From Bacteroidota bacterium (GTDB taxonomy: Bacteria > Bacteroidota > Bacteroidia > Chitinophagales > Chitinophagaceae), in NCBI GenBank assembly GCA_023423835.1, contig JAFAEW010000090.1, forward strand, positions 1 through 41,032: a stretch of 41,032 nucleotides of DNA. The letters run 5' to 3'. Below, one piece after another: positions 33,656 through 41,032 of the stretch. The notes beneath the pieces were generated by a model. It was given only the letters and a program-made list of their open reading frames with translations, was not told the origin of the DNA and did no database searches. The position numbers and the translations under genes were made by a program. Within the stretch, counting starts at the first letter, position 1. Every line of letters begins with the position of its first letter.

Positions 33656-34507
33656 CTAATCCTTTACAGGCAAAAGGGCATCTTTTATCACTCCTTCTGA
33701 AATCATAAGTGTATCCGGTTGAAGCGATGACCATATCTTTCCATCCAGCGTTGCATCAAAATATTTGTCTGTCACCTTAGTGACAGTTAATTTTAGCGTG
33801 GAACCGTTTGAAGCTGAATCTTCGTAATCGCCTTGACTACCATAGTTATGATTGTTCCAGAAATACTGAAGCCAGGGAATGTCTAGAACCAACCCTTCCC
33901 GCAAGGGATAATCAGCCGTTGAGTCAGATACAAGAAATACCCGCCACTGGAAAAAGTTAAAGCTGTAGTGCCTCCGCGAAGAATCATAGGCTGAATAGGA
34001 TGCATTGAACGCATAATCGGAATAGCTGATGTGATCGTTATTGGAAATAAAATTTACGGAAGTTATGGGATCAGTGGGATGATAATATGTCCAGCTATCC
34101 GAGGCTTTTAGTACTTTAAATCCATAAGTTTTATTGGGACAGCTCACTTTGGTTATTTCTACGGCTGCGTAGTCAACAAATCCAGTGTAATAACTAAATA
34201 CGTTTAAGAAGTTGTCCTCACCCCACGATTCCAGTTTTTGGTATCCCGCCGGAATTTCAAAAGGAATATCTTCTGTCTCTCCTCCCAAAGACTGTACTGT
34301 TATAACTCCACTAATCGGATCGTCAATCACATTATTATATTTTATCAATATACTCGGGCGATCCGAAGCAGGACGCAGCGCAAATATTTCGATGGTGATA
34401 TCACCTTGTTGAATATCATCATTATGAGGGACATCTTTTTTACACGAGGAAATAGTAGTCATAAATCCTGCTAATACAAAAGCGGTTAGGGTGAGATAAG
34501 TTTTCAT
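33656..34507 (-). CDS. Hypothetical lipoprotein
   Basis: 283 residues. The N-terminus KTYLTLTAFVLAGFMTTISSCKKD is a good lipoprotein signal with Cys22 (ISSC lipobox) and a charged start of the mature chain, so it is probably anchored in the outer membrane or exposed on the surface. The body is rich in Ser, Tyr, Asp and Asn with beta-type pattern and no motif I recognise. It lies between REP-like fragments and the transposase remnant. Confidence 0.65.
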   Translation of the reverse strand: MKTYLTLTAFVLAGFMTTISSCKKDVPHNDDIQQGDITIEIFALRPASDRPSILIKYNNVIDDPISGVITVQSLGGETEDIPFEIPAGYQKLESWGEDNFLNVFSYYTGFVDYAAVEITKVSCPNKTYGFKVLKASDSWTYYHPTDPITSVNFISNNDHISYSDYAFNASYSAYDSSRRHYSFNFFQWRVFLVSDSTADYPLREGLVLDIPWLQYFWNNHNYGSQGDYEDSASNGSTLKLTVTKVTDKYFDATLDGKIWSSLQPDTLMISEGVIKDALLPVKD

Positions 34508-34653
34508 CGAAATTTTCTTAAAGAATGGAAATTTATGTTTGATGTAAAGATAGAAATTTCATTTAAAGTCTTTTCAACTATTCAATTATATTTTAACTAT
34601 TTCAAATTGAGAAGAATCTTGATTTTTGAATAACCTCCGGCACAAGGAGGCGA

Positions 34654-34986
34654 TTAGCAATCAGAGAACTTTGAAAAGTTTACCGCAAATCGGCTATTAC
34701 CAATGATGCAATCCCGGAAAGAGGGCCACAGTGCCGCAGCGACTGGATGATGACACGATTTGAATTTGCGGCCTCACACCACAAAAGAAACAGCCACTAT
34801 CAACTCTCGACACATGAAAATCATCCGGTAGAACTACTCACCGAAAAAGTAACAAAGCAAACACTAAACTCCACCCACAATAATCCTGTGAGAGCGGGTA
34901 TTGTGTCAGATCCGGAGGACTACCTTCATAGTAGTGCCAGGAATTATTGTGGACTGCCGGGTGTTTTGGAAATTGATTTACTTTGA
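34654..34986 (+). pseudogene. REP-associated tyrosine transposase (RAYT) remnant, C-terminal part
   Basis: The frame from 34747 encodes 79 residues with the RAYT C-terminal signature: FEFAASHHKRNSHYQL, HENHPVELL and especially HNNPVRAGIVSDPEDYLHSSARNY...GLPGVLEIDLL. Upstream in the same frame similarity seems to continue (LAIREL, then RSDWM) but is broken by TGA at 34672-34674. The N-terminal HUH domain and, most likely, the catalytic Tyr region are missing, so the gene is dead. RAYTs (IS200/IS605-like Y1 transposases) are linked to REP sequences, and REP-like copies flank this remnant. Confidence 0.8.
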
Positions 34987-35005
34987 ACGGAAATTAAAAT
35001 TATTA

Positions 35006-35063
35006 TGCAAATCAGGAGATTTGCGACGCTGCGACGTAGTCGGGAGACTACGCCGAGCGGGGA
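35006..35063 (+). repeat. REP-like element, copy 5 (most complete)
   Basis: Hairpin 1 GCAAATCAGGAGATTTGC (35006-35023, perfect) and hairpin 2 CGTAGTC-GGGA-GACTACG (35035-35052, perfect 7-bp stem with a GNRA-type loop) with tail CCGAGCGGGGA. It starts 19 nt after the RAYT remnant, the usual place for a RAYT-linked REP. Confidence 0.85.
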
Positions 35064-35195
35064 AAGGAGAGGATGGTGGACATCAAATACGGAAGAAAAA
35101 ACATCACGTTTTCGAAGTTTCTTCTGACATTAAACCATGTTATACTGAGAAATTCTTCCTGCAAAAGCTTAATTAGTTGCACCAAATTCGTTATC

Positions 35196-35243
35196 GAGAT
35201 TTGCGGACGCTGCAACGTAGTCGAGAGACTACGCCGGGCGGCG
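35196..35243 (+). repeat. REP-like element, copy 6
   Basis: GAGATTTGC (right half of hairpin 1), then CGTAGTC-GAGA-GACTACG (35216-35233) and tail CCGGGCGGCGGG. It is in the same orientation as copy 5, 181 bp on. The stretch between them has no gene I can see. Confidence 0.8.
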
Positions 35244-35287
35244 GGTGTCAATATTATAACTTGATATTTACTTTCACCATCTTCATT

Positions 35288-35983
35288 TTACTCTTTCTCT
35301 TTCTCTTTCTCTTCCTCGTACCGAACATTCACAAAAACACGATGGCACAGGTAAAGCCTATCCTTGTACAAAATAATTTCAGCATAATGTCGCAAAATAC
35401 GTTTTGGCAATTTTGATAAATCAACATTTAAAATCACCGCCACATCATTCCAAGGTTTTCCACTTCCTTTTATGACTTCTTTTTCTTCTGCGAATTGTAC
35501 ACTTAGAAGATTTCCATCAAACGAAAACTGTACATTCTCTCCTTCCGTTCCTTGTTCAGAAAACTGCTTTAATTTTTTTATTAGTACTTTAAACCAATCA
35601 TAATCTAATTGCACCGCATATTCCCTTTTTTCCTCTTCCCTTTTTTGTATTAGTGCCAATTCTTTTTTCCAAGGAAGTTCATTCTCCCATTCAAGTCCCG
35701 CTTTAACCCAACGCGGCATAAAGTCTAACTTCGCGCCTCTCAAATAATAGGAAATAAATGCTACTCCCTGCTCATAGCTATCCAATTCTACTGGCAACTT
35801 GAAATCAAATTCTTGCCATATTCGTTTCCCTACGTAAAAACCGGAAAAATGAAAAAATTCAAAAAGTCCGAAATAGTGGGAGGCATTTATCTTAAAGTTT
35901 CCAAAGTCATATTCCCAACGATGTTCTTTATTGGTAAATCCTAGTGAAGATAAAACATCCTCCAGTAATATTTTATGTTCCAT
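35288..35983 (-). CDS. Hypothetical protein next to the restriction-like cassette
   Basis: A 231-residue soluble protein from the ATG at 35983; a second in-frame ATG at 36007 would add 8 residues. It has many aromatic and charged residues (HRWEYDFGNFKI, FMPRWVKAGLEWENELPWKKE), a predicted coiled coil near ~115-155, and a Lys/Glu tail coded by four hexamers CTCTTT/C (35291-35314). I recognise no family. It is ~220 nt downstream of the helicase gene and on the same strand, so it could be the last gene of that operon. Confidence 0.55.
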   Translation of the reverse strand: MEHKILLEDVLSSLGFTNKEHRWEYDFGNFKINASHYFGLFEFFHFSGFYVGKRIWQEFDFKLPVELDSYEQGVAFISYYLRGAKLDFMPRWVKAGLEWENELPWKKELALIQKREEEKREYAVQLDYDWFKVLIKKLKQFSEQGTEGENVQFSFDGNLLSVQFAEEKEVIKGSGKPWNDVAVILNVDLSKLPKRILRHYAEIILYKDRLYLCHRVFVNVRYEEEKEKEKE

Positions 35984-36203
35984 TGAAATTGATTTTTGTC
36001 GTATCATGGCACACCGCCTAAGGAAAAGTGGTCATCAACTCATGCTGTTGTTTTTTCAGGGGTTTTTCGGTAACCCAATTCAAGAAAAAACACCGGTTAC
36101 GTTACAACCCGAAGTTTAATCAATGTTGAAATGGCTGAATAAATTACTTGCCACTTTTCGTCCTTTCCCAAATTGGAAGCCAAATAATCTCATGTTTTTT
36201 CTG

Positions 36204-38750
36204 TCACATTGTAATGTTTTCGAAACTATTTTCCAAGTCCTGTCTGCTCAACACAGTGTCGTAACCGCCTATATTCTCGCCTTGATGTTTGTTTATGCCA
36301 GTATATACCAAGCTTGCATCCTCATACCGCTTAAACCCGAATACAGCCCCATTCATTTTGGCGGAATTGAAGACATCGAGACTAACCAACAGCTCAAAAT
36401 CTTTTACCGTCAAACCTGTAACTTTCCTAAAAAGACCCGGTTCAAGTTGTGTAATTACATCTTTCAAAGTATGTTCCCTAAAGTCAGTTAGATACATAAA
36501 TACAGGTATCCGTGTTGCGAACTTGATTAGCTTGTCCTGAATTTTTTTTCTTAAACTTTTATACTCTTTTTCAGCTTCTGTAAGTTCTCGTTTTTCTTCA
36601 ATCGTGAGGTGACGGTCATTCGCTTCTTTCTTTGCTTTTTTTACAGCTTCCGATTTGTTGATAATAGTTTCAATATCCTGATTGAGATTTCTAAAGCCCT
36701 CGATATTCATTAAAGCTTTCATTGCTTCTTCATTTGCCATCAATCGGGCAAGTGTGTTATTGTCAACATTTACAAGCAAAGCACTTTCCCAACGTCGGGC
36801 TAAAAGCGTTGCGGTAGTGCCGCTCATAGCAATATCAAGAATTCCGGCAGCATCAATTTGTTTCATTGAGCTACCGTCATACGCTAATACCGGCAAAAAG
36901 TTTATAAACTCGGCAACCTTAGCTTCAGGATTTGTTTCATCCACGTTTAACCGAATACTGTAGTCAGCTATCTGCCGCAAAGCACGGTCAGGTGCAAAAT
37001 CAAACACGTAACATTCCTCTTTCAAAATCTCTTCTTTGTTAGGTGATTTGCTGTCGGGGTTCTTGATGACCCAAGGTGTTTGCACACGGAAAGCTGCCTG
37101 AAAATATGTTTCCGGACTTGACGAATTGCGAAGCATGAAAATTCCTGTCCATGGTTTTACAGAAACGCCGGTGGTCAGTTTACCACAGGATAATGTTATA
37201 GTTTTTGATTCCAAAGGATTGTCAGTCATTGCATCCAAAACAGGTTGCAATGCGTGGACACCTATGCCCGCTTGTGTACCCGCTGCTACTACAACTTTAT
37301 AATCATGATAAAACTTGTTTTGTCGCTGTTTGAGGAGATTTGACATTGCATAGCAGGAAGCGACCGAAGGCAAAAACCAAAATGTATGAGTTAAGACTTT
37401 TAGTAAAGGAGCATGTGAAAAGGGAAGTGGTGGTTTTTTAGCACCCATTTTAAGATTCTCAACAGTGCTTTCGCTAAATGAACCCCTTATTAGGTCGAGC
37501 CATTTTTGCACTTCGTCTTCATACTTAAAATGAGCTTTATGACCTTCGCCTTCTGCTTTGAAAAAGATGTTTAAATCAAATCCATCAAATTCACCTTGCA
37601 ATGCAACTTGCCGGATGGATTCAGGTAATTGATAAGTAAGCATCACCATTCTCGGCAGAGAAGCATAAGGGTTGTCTTCGCCTTTCCAATTTTCTTTAGC
37701 TCTTTGTTCATCCGAGTATGTCCAATTGAAAATCTGCTCTTCAATAAATTCACCTGATGTAATGGCTCTGAATGGTGTTCCCGATAAGTACAAATAATGG
37801 CTGGTAGTTATCGGAATTATTTTCTCTAAATGTTCAACCTTGTCTTCCTCTGCAATCCCTTGCTCTTCTATTTTTTTATAATCTTCAATTTCTTTCTCGG
37901 CTTCTATGTCTTTACCGAACAAATCTTTTGCTGTTTCTCTCCATGCTCCAAAATGATATTCGTCGAAAATGATACAATCCCAATTGGTAGCATGAACCCA
38001 TTCGTTTTTAGCTTTGATGCCCCCCGTGTTGGAATTTCTTCCCAGATAATCCTGAAATGAACCGAAACATACAAGTGGATTTGAAAAATCAATGTTCTGT
38101 TCTTCTAAGTCTGTTTCATGCTTAGAATAAAACTGCCAACCCTTGAAATCAACGTGGCCCAGCAGATCTTCTTTCCATGCATCTTCAACGGCTGGTTTGA
38201 AAGTGAGCACCAACACTTTTTTCCAACCCATCTTCTTTGCCAATTGATAGCTGGCAAAGGTTTTTCCAAACCGCATTTTAGCGTTCCATAAGAAATGAGG
38301 TGTTTTGTCCCGGTTTTCTTTTCTGAAATTTTTGAAGTAGGCCATTGTCTTGTTCACAGCTTGTTCCTGTTCGGGTCGCATACCAAAGGTAAGCACCCTG
38401 TTTTCTTCTGTTTTCTCACCTGTTTTTATTTGGTAAATGACACGTCGCAACTCGTTGAGTGTGCATTTAAACCATTCGCCTTCGGGGTTTGGAATTTTCT
38501 TTTTTCTAAGAAGCGTGTGAACCTCATGGTCTGTAAAGGAACTGCCATCCCGCTTCATCGCAGATTCTTCAAAAACAATTTTGTATTGAATGGCTGCGGT
38601 TCTCAATTGCTCGTGAATGCGAATCTTTGCCGCACGGTCGGTATATCCGATCTTAAGTAAGCCTTTGTGCGTTCCCACTCCAATTAATTCGTAGGCATAA
38701 ATGGTTGGATTGACCGCGGGGCGAGGCGGGAAGAATTCTTTTCTACTCAT
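36204..38750 (-). CDS. SF2 helicase with N-terminal GIY-YIG/T5orf172 nuclease-like domain, putative restriction subunit
   Basis: 848 residues. Residues ~17-105 match the T5orf172 branch of GIY-YIG nucleases: IYAYEL, LKIGYTDR (KIG 33-35), Arg44, Glu76 in DHEVHTLL and GEWF (91-94), so the key Arg and Glu positions look kept. The SF2 ATPase follows: Walker A MRFGKT (159-164), DEYH (263-266), SGTPF (323-327), LTTGVSVKPW (525-534) and QAAFRVQ (551-557). A charged C-terminal third (~640-848) has a coiled coil (~680-770). By analogy with type I and III enzymes it should translocate on DNA and cut it. It overlaps the KilA-N gene by 4 nt; the methylase is two genes up. Confidence 0.85.
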   Translation of the reverse strand: MSRKEFFPPRPAVNPTIYAYELIGVGTHKGLLKIGYTDRAAKIRIHEQLRTAAIQYKIVFEESAMKRDGSSFTDHEVHTLLRKKKIPNPEGEWFKCTLNELRRVIYQIKTGEKTEENRVLTFGMRPEQEQAVNKTMAYFKNFRKENRDKTPHFLWNAKMRFGKTFASYQLAKKMGWKKVLVLTFKPAVEDAWKEDLLGHVDFKGWQFYSKHETDLEEQNIDFSNPLVCFGSFQDYLGRNSNTGGIKAKNEWVHATNWDCIIFDEYHFGAWRETAKDLFGKDIEAEKEIEDYKKIEEQGIAEEDKVEHLEKIIPITTSHYLYLSGTPFRAITSGEFIEEQIFNWTYSDEQRAKENWKGEDNPYASLPRMVMLTYQLPESIRQVALQGEFDGFDLNIFFKAEGEGHKAHFKYEDEVQKWLDLIRGSFSESTVENLKMGAKKPPLPFSHAPLLKVLTHTFWFLPSVASCYAMSNLLKQRQNKFYHDYKVVVAAGTQAGIGVHALQPVLDAMTDNPLESKTITLSCGKLTTGVSVKPWTGIFMLRNSSSPETYFQAAFRVQTPWVIKNPDSKSPNKEEILKEECYVFDFAPDRALRQIADYSIRLNVDETNPEAKVAEFINFLPVLAYDGSSMKQIDAAGILDIAMSGTTATLLARRWESALLVNVDNNTLARLMANEEAMKALMNIEGFRNLNQDIETIINKSEAVKKAKKEANDRHLTIEEKRELTEAEKEYKSLRKKIQDKLIKFATRIPVFMYLTDFREHTLKDVITQLEPGLFRKVTGLTVKDFELLVSLDVFNSAKMNGAVFGFKRYEDASLVYTGINKHQGENIGGYDTVLSRQDLENSFENITM

Positions 38751-39145
38751 TTCAATAAGTTTCGGTTTTCTACTTCCTGCAAAATCTGCATTTGATGAAT
38801 GGCTATTTTATTCAATCGAATCAAACGTTCGTGCTGCGGCATTTTATCGTTGACGAAGACCGCCTTTTCATCGGTCGCACCAACCGATTTTTGTGGTGAT
38901 GGTGTAAATGCGTTCAATCCCGCTTCGGCTCTAAACCCATCGAATTCGAGGTGTTTAAACCCGGGATTATATAAGGTTTCCCAAAGTCCAAGGTATTCAA
39001 GGGTATTTCGGTTGCGCATCCAATTGGCAATTACAGCACCCGGATCATCGCTTTTAAATTTCGCGATATCCGTCAGCGAAATGAAATCATCATCGCTGAT
39101 TTTCAAGATCGTTATCTCTTTTTGTAGTACGTTAATTTTTGCCAT
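38747..39145 (-). CDS. KilA-N domain protein, internally shortened
   Basis: 132 residues. The N-terminal ~83 residues are a KilA-N DNA-binding domain start (DDDFISLTDIAKFKSDDPGAVIANWMRNRNTLEYLGLWETLYNPGF, FRAEAGLNAF). Full-length homologues in Bacteroidetes are ~260-280 residues and go on with a WIE...GRYGGTYAHKDIAFEFASW segment; here that is absent and the chain passes directly to what looks like the family C-terminus (MPQHERLIRLNKIAIHQMQIL). The reading frame is intact, so it may still be expressed. A 4-nt ATGA overlap links it to the helicase gene; 44 nt separate it from the methylase. Confidence 0.75.
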   Translation of the reverse strand: MAKINVLQKEITILKISDDDFISLTDIAKFKSDDPGAVIANWMRNRNTLEYLGLWETLYNPGFKHLEFDGFRAEAGLNAFTPSPQKSVGATDEKAVFVNDKMPQHERLIRLNKIAIHQMQILQEVENRNLLK

Positions 39146-39189
39146 GTCTGCTCAGATTATCAACAGTTAGTGACGGGAAGGATTGTTTT

Positions 39190-40728
39190 TTACTCACCGT
39201 CATCGATTTCGTACGAGGTAATATCTTTGATCCTTGAATCGATGAATCTCCACTCATCATTTGTAATTCCCCATCTTTCTATTAATCTTTTATCAGTAAA
39301 AATACCTTCATACTTCCCTAAATCAGGCACAAACTTAAAATTTTGACGTGTCACGTCCTGGGAGATCACCGTTTGCAACAGAAGAAACCTAACGGTCTTT
39401 GTATAGAGATAGGACTTATAAGATTCTACTTCATCTTTTGTAGAGAATGCACCGGCTACAATAAATGATTCTGTACAACACTCTCCCGGTTTTGCAATTC
39501 TCGTATTGCCATCATAATAAAAGCCAACAGGTCGAGAAAAATCGGTCTGTCCTGCTATAGGTGCTTTTGGCACCAAAAACTTCCATTTATTAAGCAACTC
39601 ATTTTCGTCAGAAATATCATCTTTATTTGCGTATTTCAATCCAATACGTTGAATAAACCAACATGGAATACCGGAATTCTTGGGAATATAATTTGTGGGC
39701 AATCCAAATGGTTTTCTTGAAGATACGACGGTACTTAAATTTTTGCCTCCGTTTTCGTTCTTTGCTAAAATTTTTCTGATTATCGGAATAGCTTGGCTGT
39801 GCCGGATAAATATTGGAAACTCGTTTAAGTCTCTAACAGATTTTACTTGTTCACCATTAATAAAGTTCGTCACCTCACAATTCCCTTTATTATCTCTGTC
39901 CCAAAGAAAATAACATATTCCACCAGCGACATCTACACCAGGAAAAACATCGGTAGAATTTTCAAAATCCACAAGTTTTCTAATACGCTTGTCTGCCAAC
40001 ATTTCGGCTCTGAAATCATCCAGCCCTTTACCTCCTGCATACCACCGAGCAGGGATAATCATCGTTAAGTATCGGGGATTTAACTTTTTCGCCTGCTCAA
40101 TAAAATTATGGTAAATAGGACTTGCACTTCTTCCGTGCCCGGCATCGCTTAACTGGTATGGTGGATTACCAACAATTACATCAAACTTCATATTAAATAT
40201 CTTTTCGGGTTCGTCTGTGTGAATAAAATTGTATGCATAGGTTTCTAAGGCATCGTCCCGGTCATAAACTTCCTGACTTGCGCCACAATAGATACACTTT
40301 CCGCCTTGCCAGGTATGCGACATTCGCTCGTAGCGAATGTTGCCCTGCTCATCGTCAAAGATTTGGCAAATCGAGTATTTGCCGTTTGCAGTTTTAGAAC
40401 AATACAAACTTCTGCGGGAAAGTAGTGAAGTTAGTTCTGTAATCGCGATGCCATAAACTTGTTTGCTGCAAATGTGATCAATGCGTTGTTGCTTATCAGG
40501 GATTTTCTTCTCCAGCCCGTGCATCAAACGTTTTGTGATTTCCCGGAGGAATACGCCGCTCTTGCAAACCGGATCTAAAAATGTTGTGTTTGGATTGCTC
40601 CAAAGTTCCGCCGGTAGTAAGTCAAGAATCTCGTTTGCCAGCGAGGGCGGTGTAAACACTTCATCGTTGCTCAGGTTGGCAAGGCAGGAAAGTACATCGG
40701 GGTTGTAAATGTCTGAACTTTGATTCAT
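39190..40728 (-). CDS. Eco57I-like N6-adenine DNA methyltransferase
   Basis: 512 residues. SAM motif I is LDPVCKSGVFLREI (51-64; DPxCxSG is typical of gamma-class N6A MTases) and the catalytic motif IV is NPPYQ (188-192). The C-terminal half (~290-512) is the target-recognition part. Four Cys (110, 121, 145, 148; CIYC) near the middle may hold zinc. No nuclease motif was seen within it, so cleavage would come from its neighbours. It overlaps the upstream GxxExxY gene by 4 nt. It should mark host DNA in a restriction-modification pair with the helicase-nuclease. Confidence 0.88.
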   Translation of the reverse strand: MNQSSDIYNPDVLSCLANLSNDEVFTPPSLANEILDLLPAELWSNPNTTFLDPVCKSGVFLREITKRLMHGLEKKIPDKQQRIDHICSKQVYGIAITELTSLLSRRSLYCSKTANGKYSICQIFDDEQGNIRYERMSHTWQGGKCIYCGASQEVYDRDDALETYAYNFIHTDEPEKIFNMKFDVIVGNPPYQLSDAGHGRSASPIYHNFIEQAKKLNPRYLTMIIPARWYAGGKGLDDFRAEMLADKRIRKLVDFENSTDVFPGVDVAGGICYFLWDRDNKGNCEVTNFINGEQVKSVRDLNEFPIFIRHSQAIPIIRKILAKNENGGKNLSTVVSSRKPFGLPTNYIPKNSGIPCWFIQRIGLKYANKDDISDENELLNKWKFLVPKAPIAGQTDFSRPVGFYYDGNTRIAKPGECCTESFIVAGAFSTKDEVESYKSYLYTKTVRFLLLQTVISQDVTRQNFKFVPDLGKYEGIFTDKRLIERWGITNDEWRFIDSRIKDITSYEIDDGE

Positions 40729-41032
40729 TTGATATAGGGATTGCCTTGATTTTTTTGTTTAAACGATCTGTTGGTCAGTCTCTTAAACTGCAACGATTTC
40801 GCACCGAAGTTGATTAATAAACCTACTTCAAGATCGTAGGCTTCCAAATAATTGATCGCTTGAGCTAAATGTACATCCTGTAGTTCAACGATAGCTTTTA
40901 GTTCAACTGAAACAACGCCTTCTACTAAAAAGTCAGCTCTTCGTGTGCCAATTTGTTGTTTCTTATAATACACGGCCATTTCATGCTCCCGGGAAAACAG
41001 GATGCTTTGCAAGTCCATTTCAATTGCTAACG
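40725..41032 (-). CDS. GxxExxY family protein, PD-(D/E)XK nuclease-like (5' end outside window)
   Basis: The frame runs off the right edge; residues before the first Met at 41018 (LAIE) still fit the family, so only ~30 N-terminal residues are missing, including the GxxExxY motif itself. The remaining part has YYKKQQIGTRRADFLVEG and VSVELKA, the Asp and Glu-x-Lys of a PD-(D/E)XK active site. Biological role of the family is unknown; related proteins are often single genes. Here the stop overlaps the methylase start (ATGA), which puts it in the same operon. Confidence 0.82.
   Translation of the reverse strand, partial: LAIEMDLQSILFSREHEMAVYYKKQQIGTRRADFLVEGVVSVELKAIVELQDVHLAQAINYLEAYDLEVGLLINFGAKSLQFKRLTNRSFKQKNQGNPYIK

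Noticed and set aside
36123..36491. 122-codon + strand frame at the 3' end of the helicase gene
   Set aside because: Most of it is antisense to the helicase C-terminus and no family is recognised. The 36.0-36.2 kb gap itself shows only a GGTAACC/GGTTAC pairing with a long loop.
40725..41018. Met at 41018 as the true start of the GxxExxY gene
   Set aside because: The frame stays open to the window edge and the residues before this Met fit the family, so the gene is cut by the edge.

Overview
The window reads as a chromosomal segment of a Bacteroidetes bacterium, probably near Chitinophagia/Sphingobacteriia. The evidence is the Bacteroidetes order of the division and cell-wall cluster, C-terminal type IX secretion (T9SS) sorting domains on several secreted proteins, promoters of the form TTG/TTTG-N(19-22)-TAnnTTTG instead of sigma70 boxes, and weak Shine-Dalgarno sites. 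The genus cannot be named from sequence alone.

Region 1 (1-14.0 kb) is the dcw cluster on the + strand: ftsI (5' end outside the window), murE, mraY, murD, ftsW, murG, murC, ftsQ, ftsA, ftsZ. Genes overlap or nearly touch, and the run ends in a clear intrinsic terminator after ftsZ. Together they make the UDP-MurNAc-peptide and lipid II precursors and build the division septum.

Region 2 (14.0-27.1 kb) is mostly ordinary housekeeping and secretion. It holds a secreted EEP-family hydrolase with a TIGR01777-type epimerase, ruvC, a HIT protein, a small membrane protein, a GT2 glycosyltransferase with rsmG, two tandem T9SS-exported M4 metallopeptidases, and on the - strand greA and an rsmA/D-2-hydroxyacid dehydrogenase pair. 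Several promoters are readable. Three lie only 3-4 nt from the start codon and predict leaderless mRNAs. greA has a terminator-like hairpin at the extreme 5' end of its predicted transcript.

Region 3 (27.1-35.3 kb) is an accessory patchwork. It contains envelope or secreted proteins (small outer-membrane-like protein, two lipoprotein-like proteins, patatin, a T9SS cupredoxin, an NTF2-like protein) and a TerB-like Gly-rich protein. It is littered with a family of two-hairpin REP-like elements. The decayed C-terminal part of a REP-associated tyrosine transposase (RAYT) lies among them, and a second, tandem palindromic repeat family sits at 27.2-27.4 kb.

Region 4 (35.3-41.0 kb, - strand) looks like a defence or restriction-modification cassette transcribed right to left: a GxxExxY PD-(D/E)XK-like protein (cut by the window edge), an Eco57I-like N6-adenine methyltransferase, an internally deleted KilA-N protein, and an SF2 helicase with an N-terminal GIY-YIG/T5orf172 nuclease-like domain. 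Two of the three junctions are 4-base ATGA overlaps. I do not recognise a named system with exactly this composition, so it is the best candidate here for something not yet described. No tRNA, rRNA or CRISPR array was seen.
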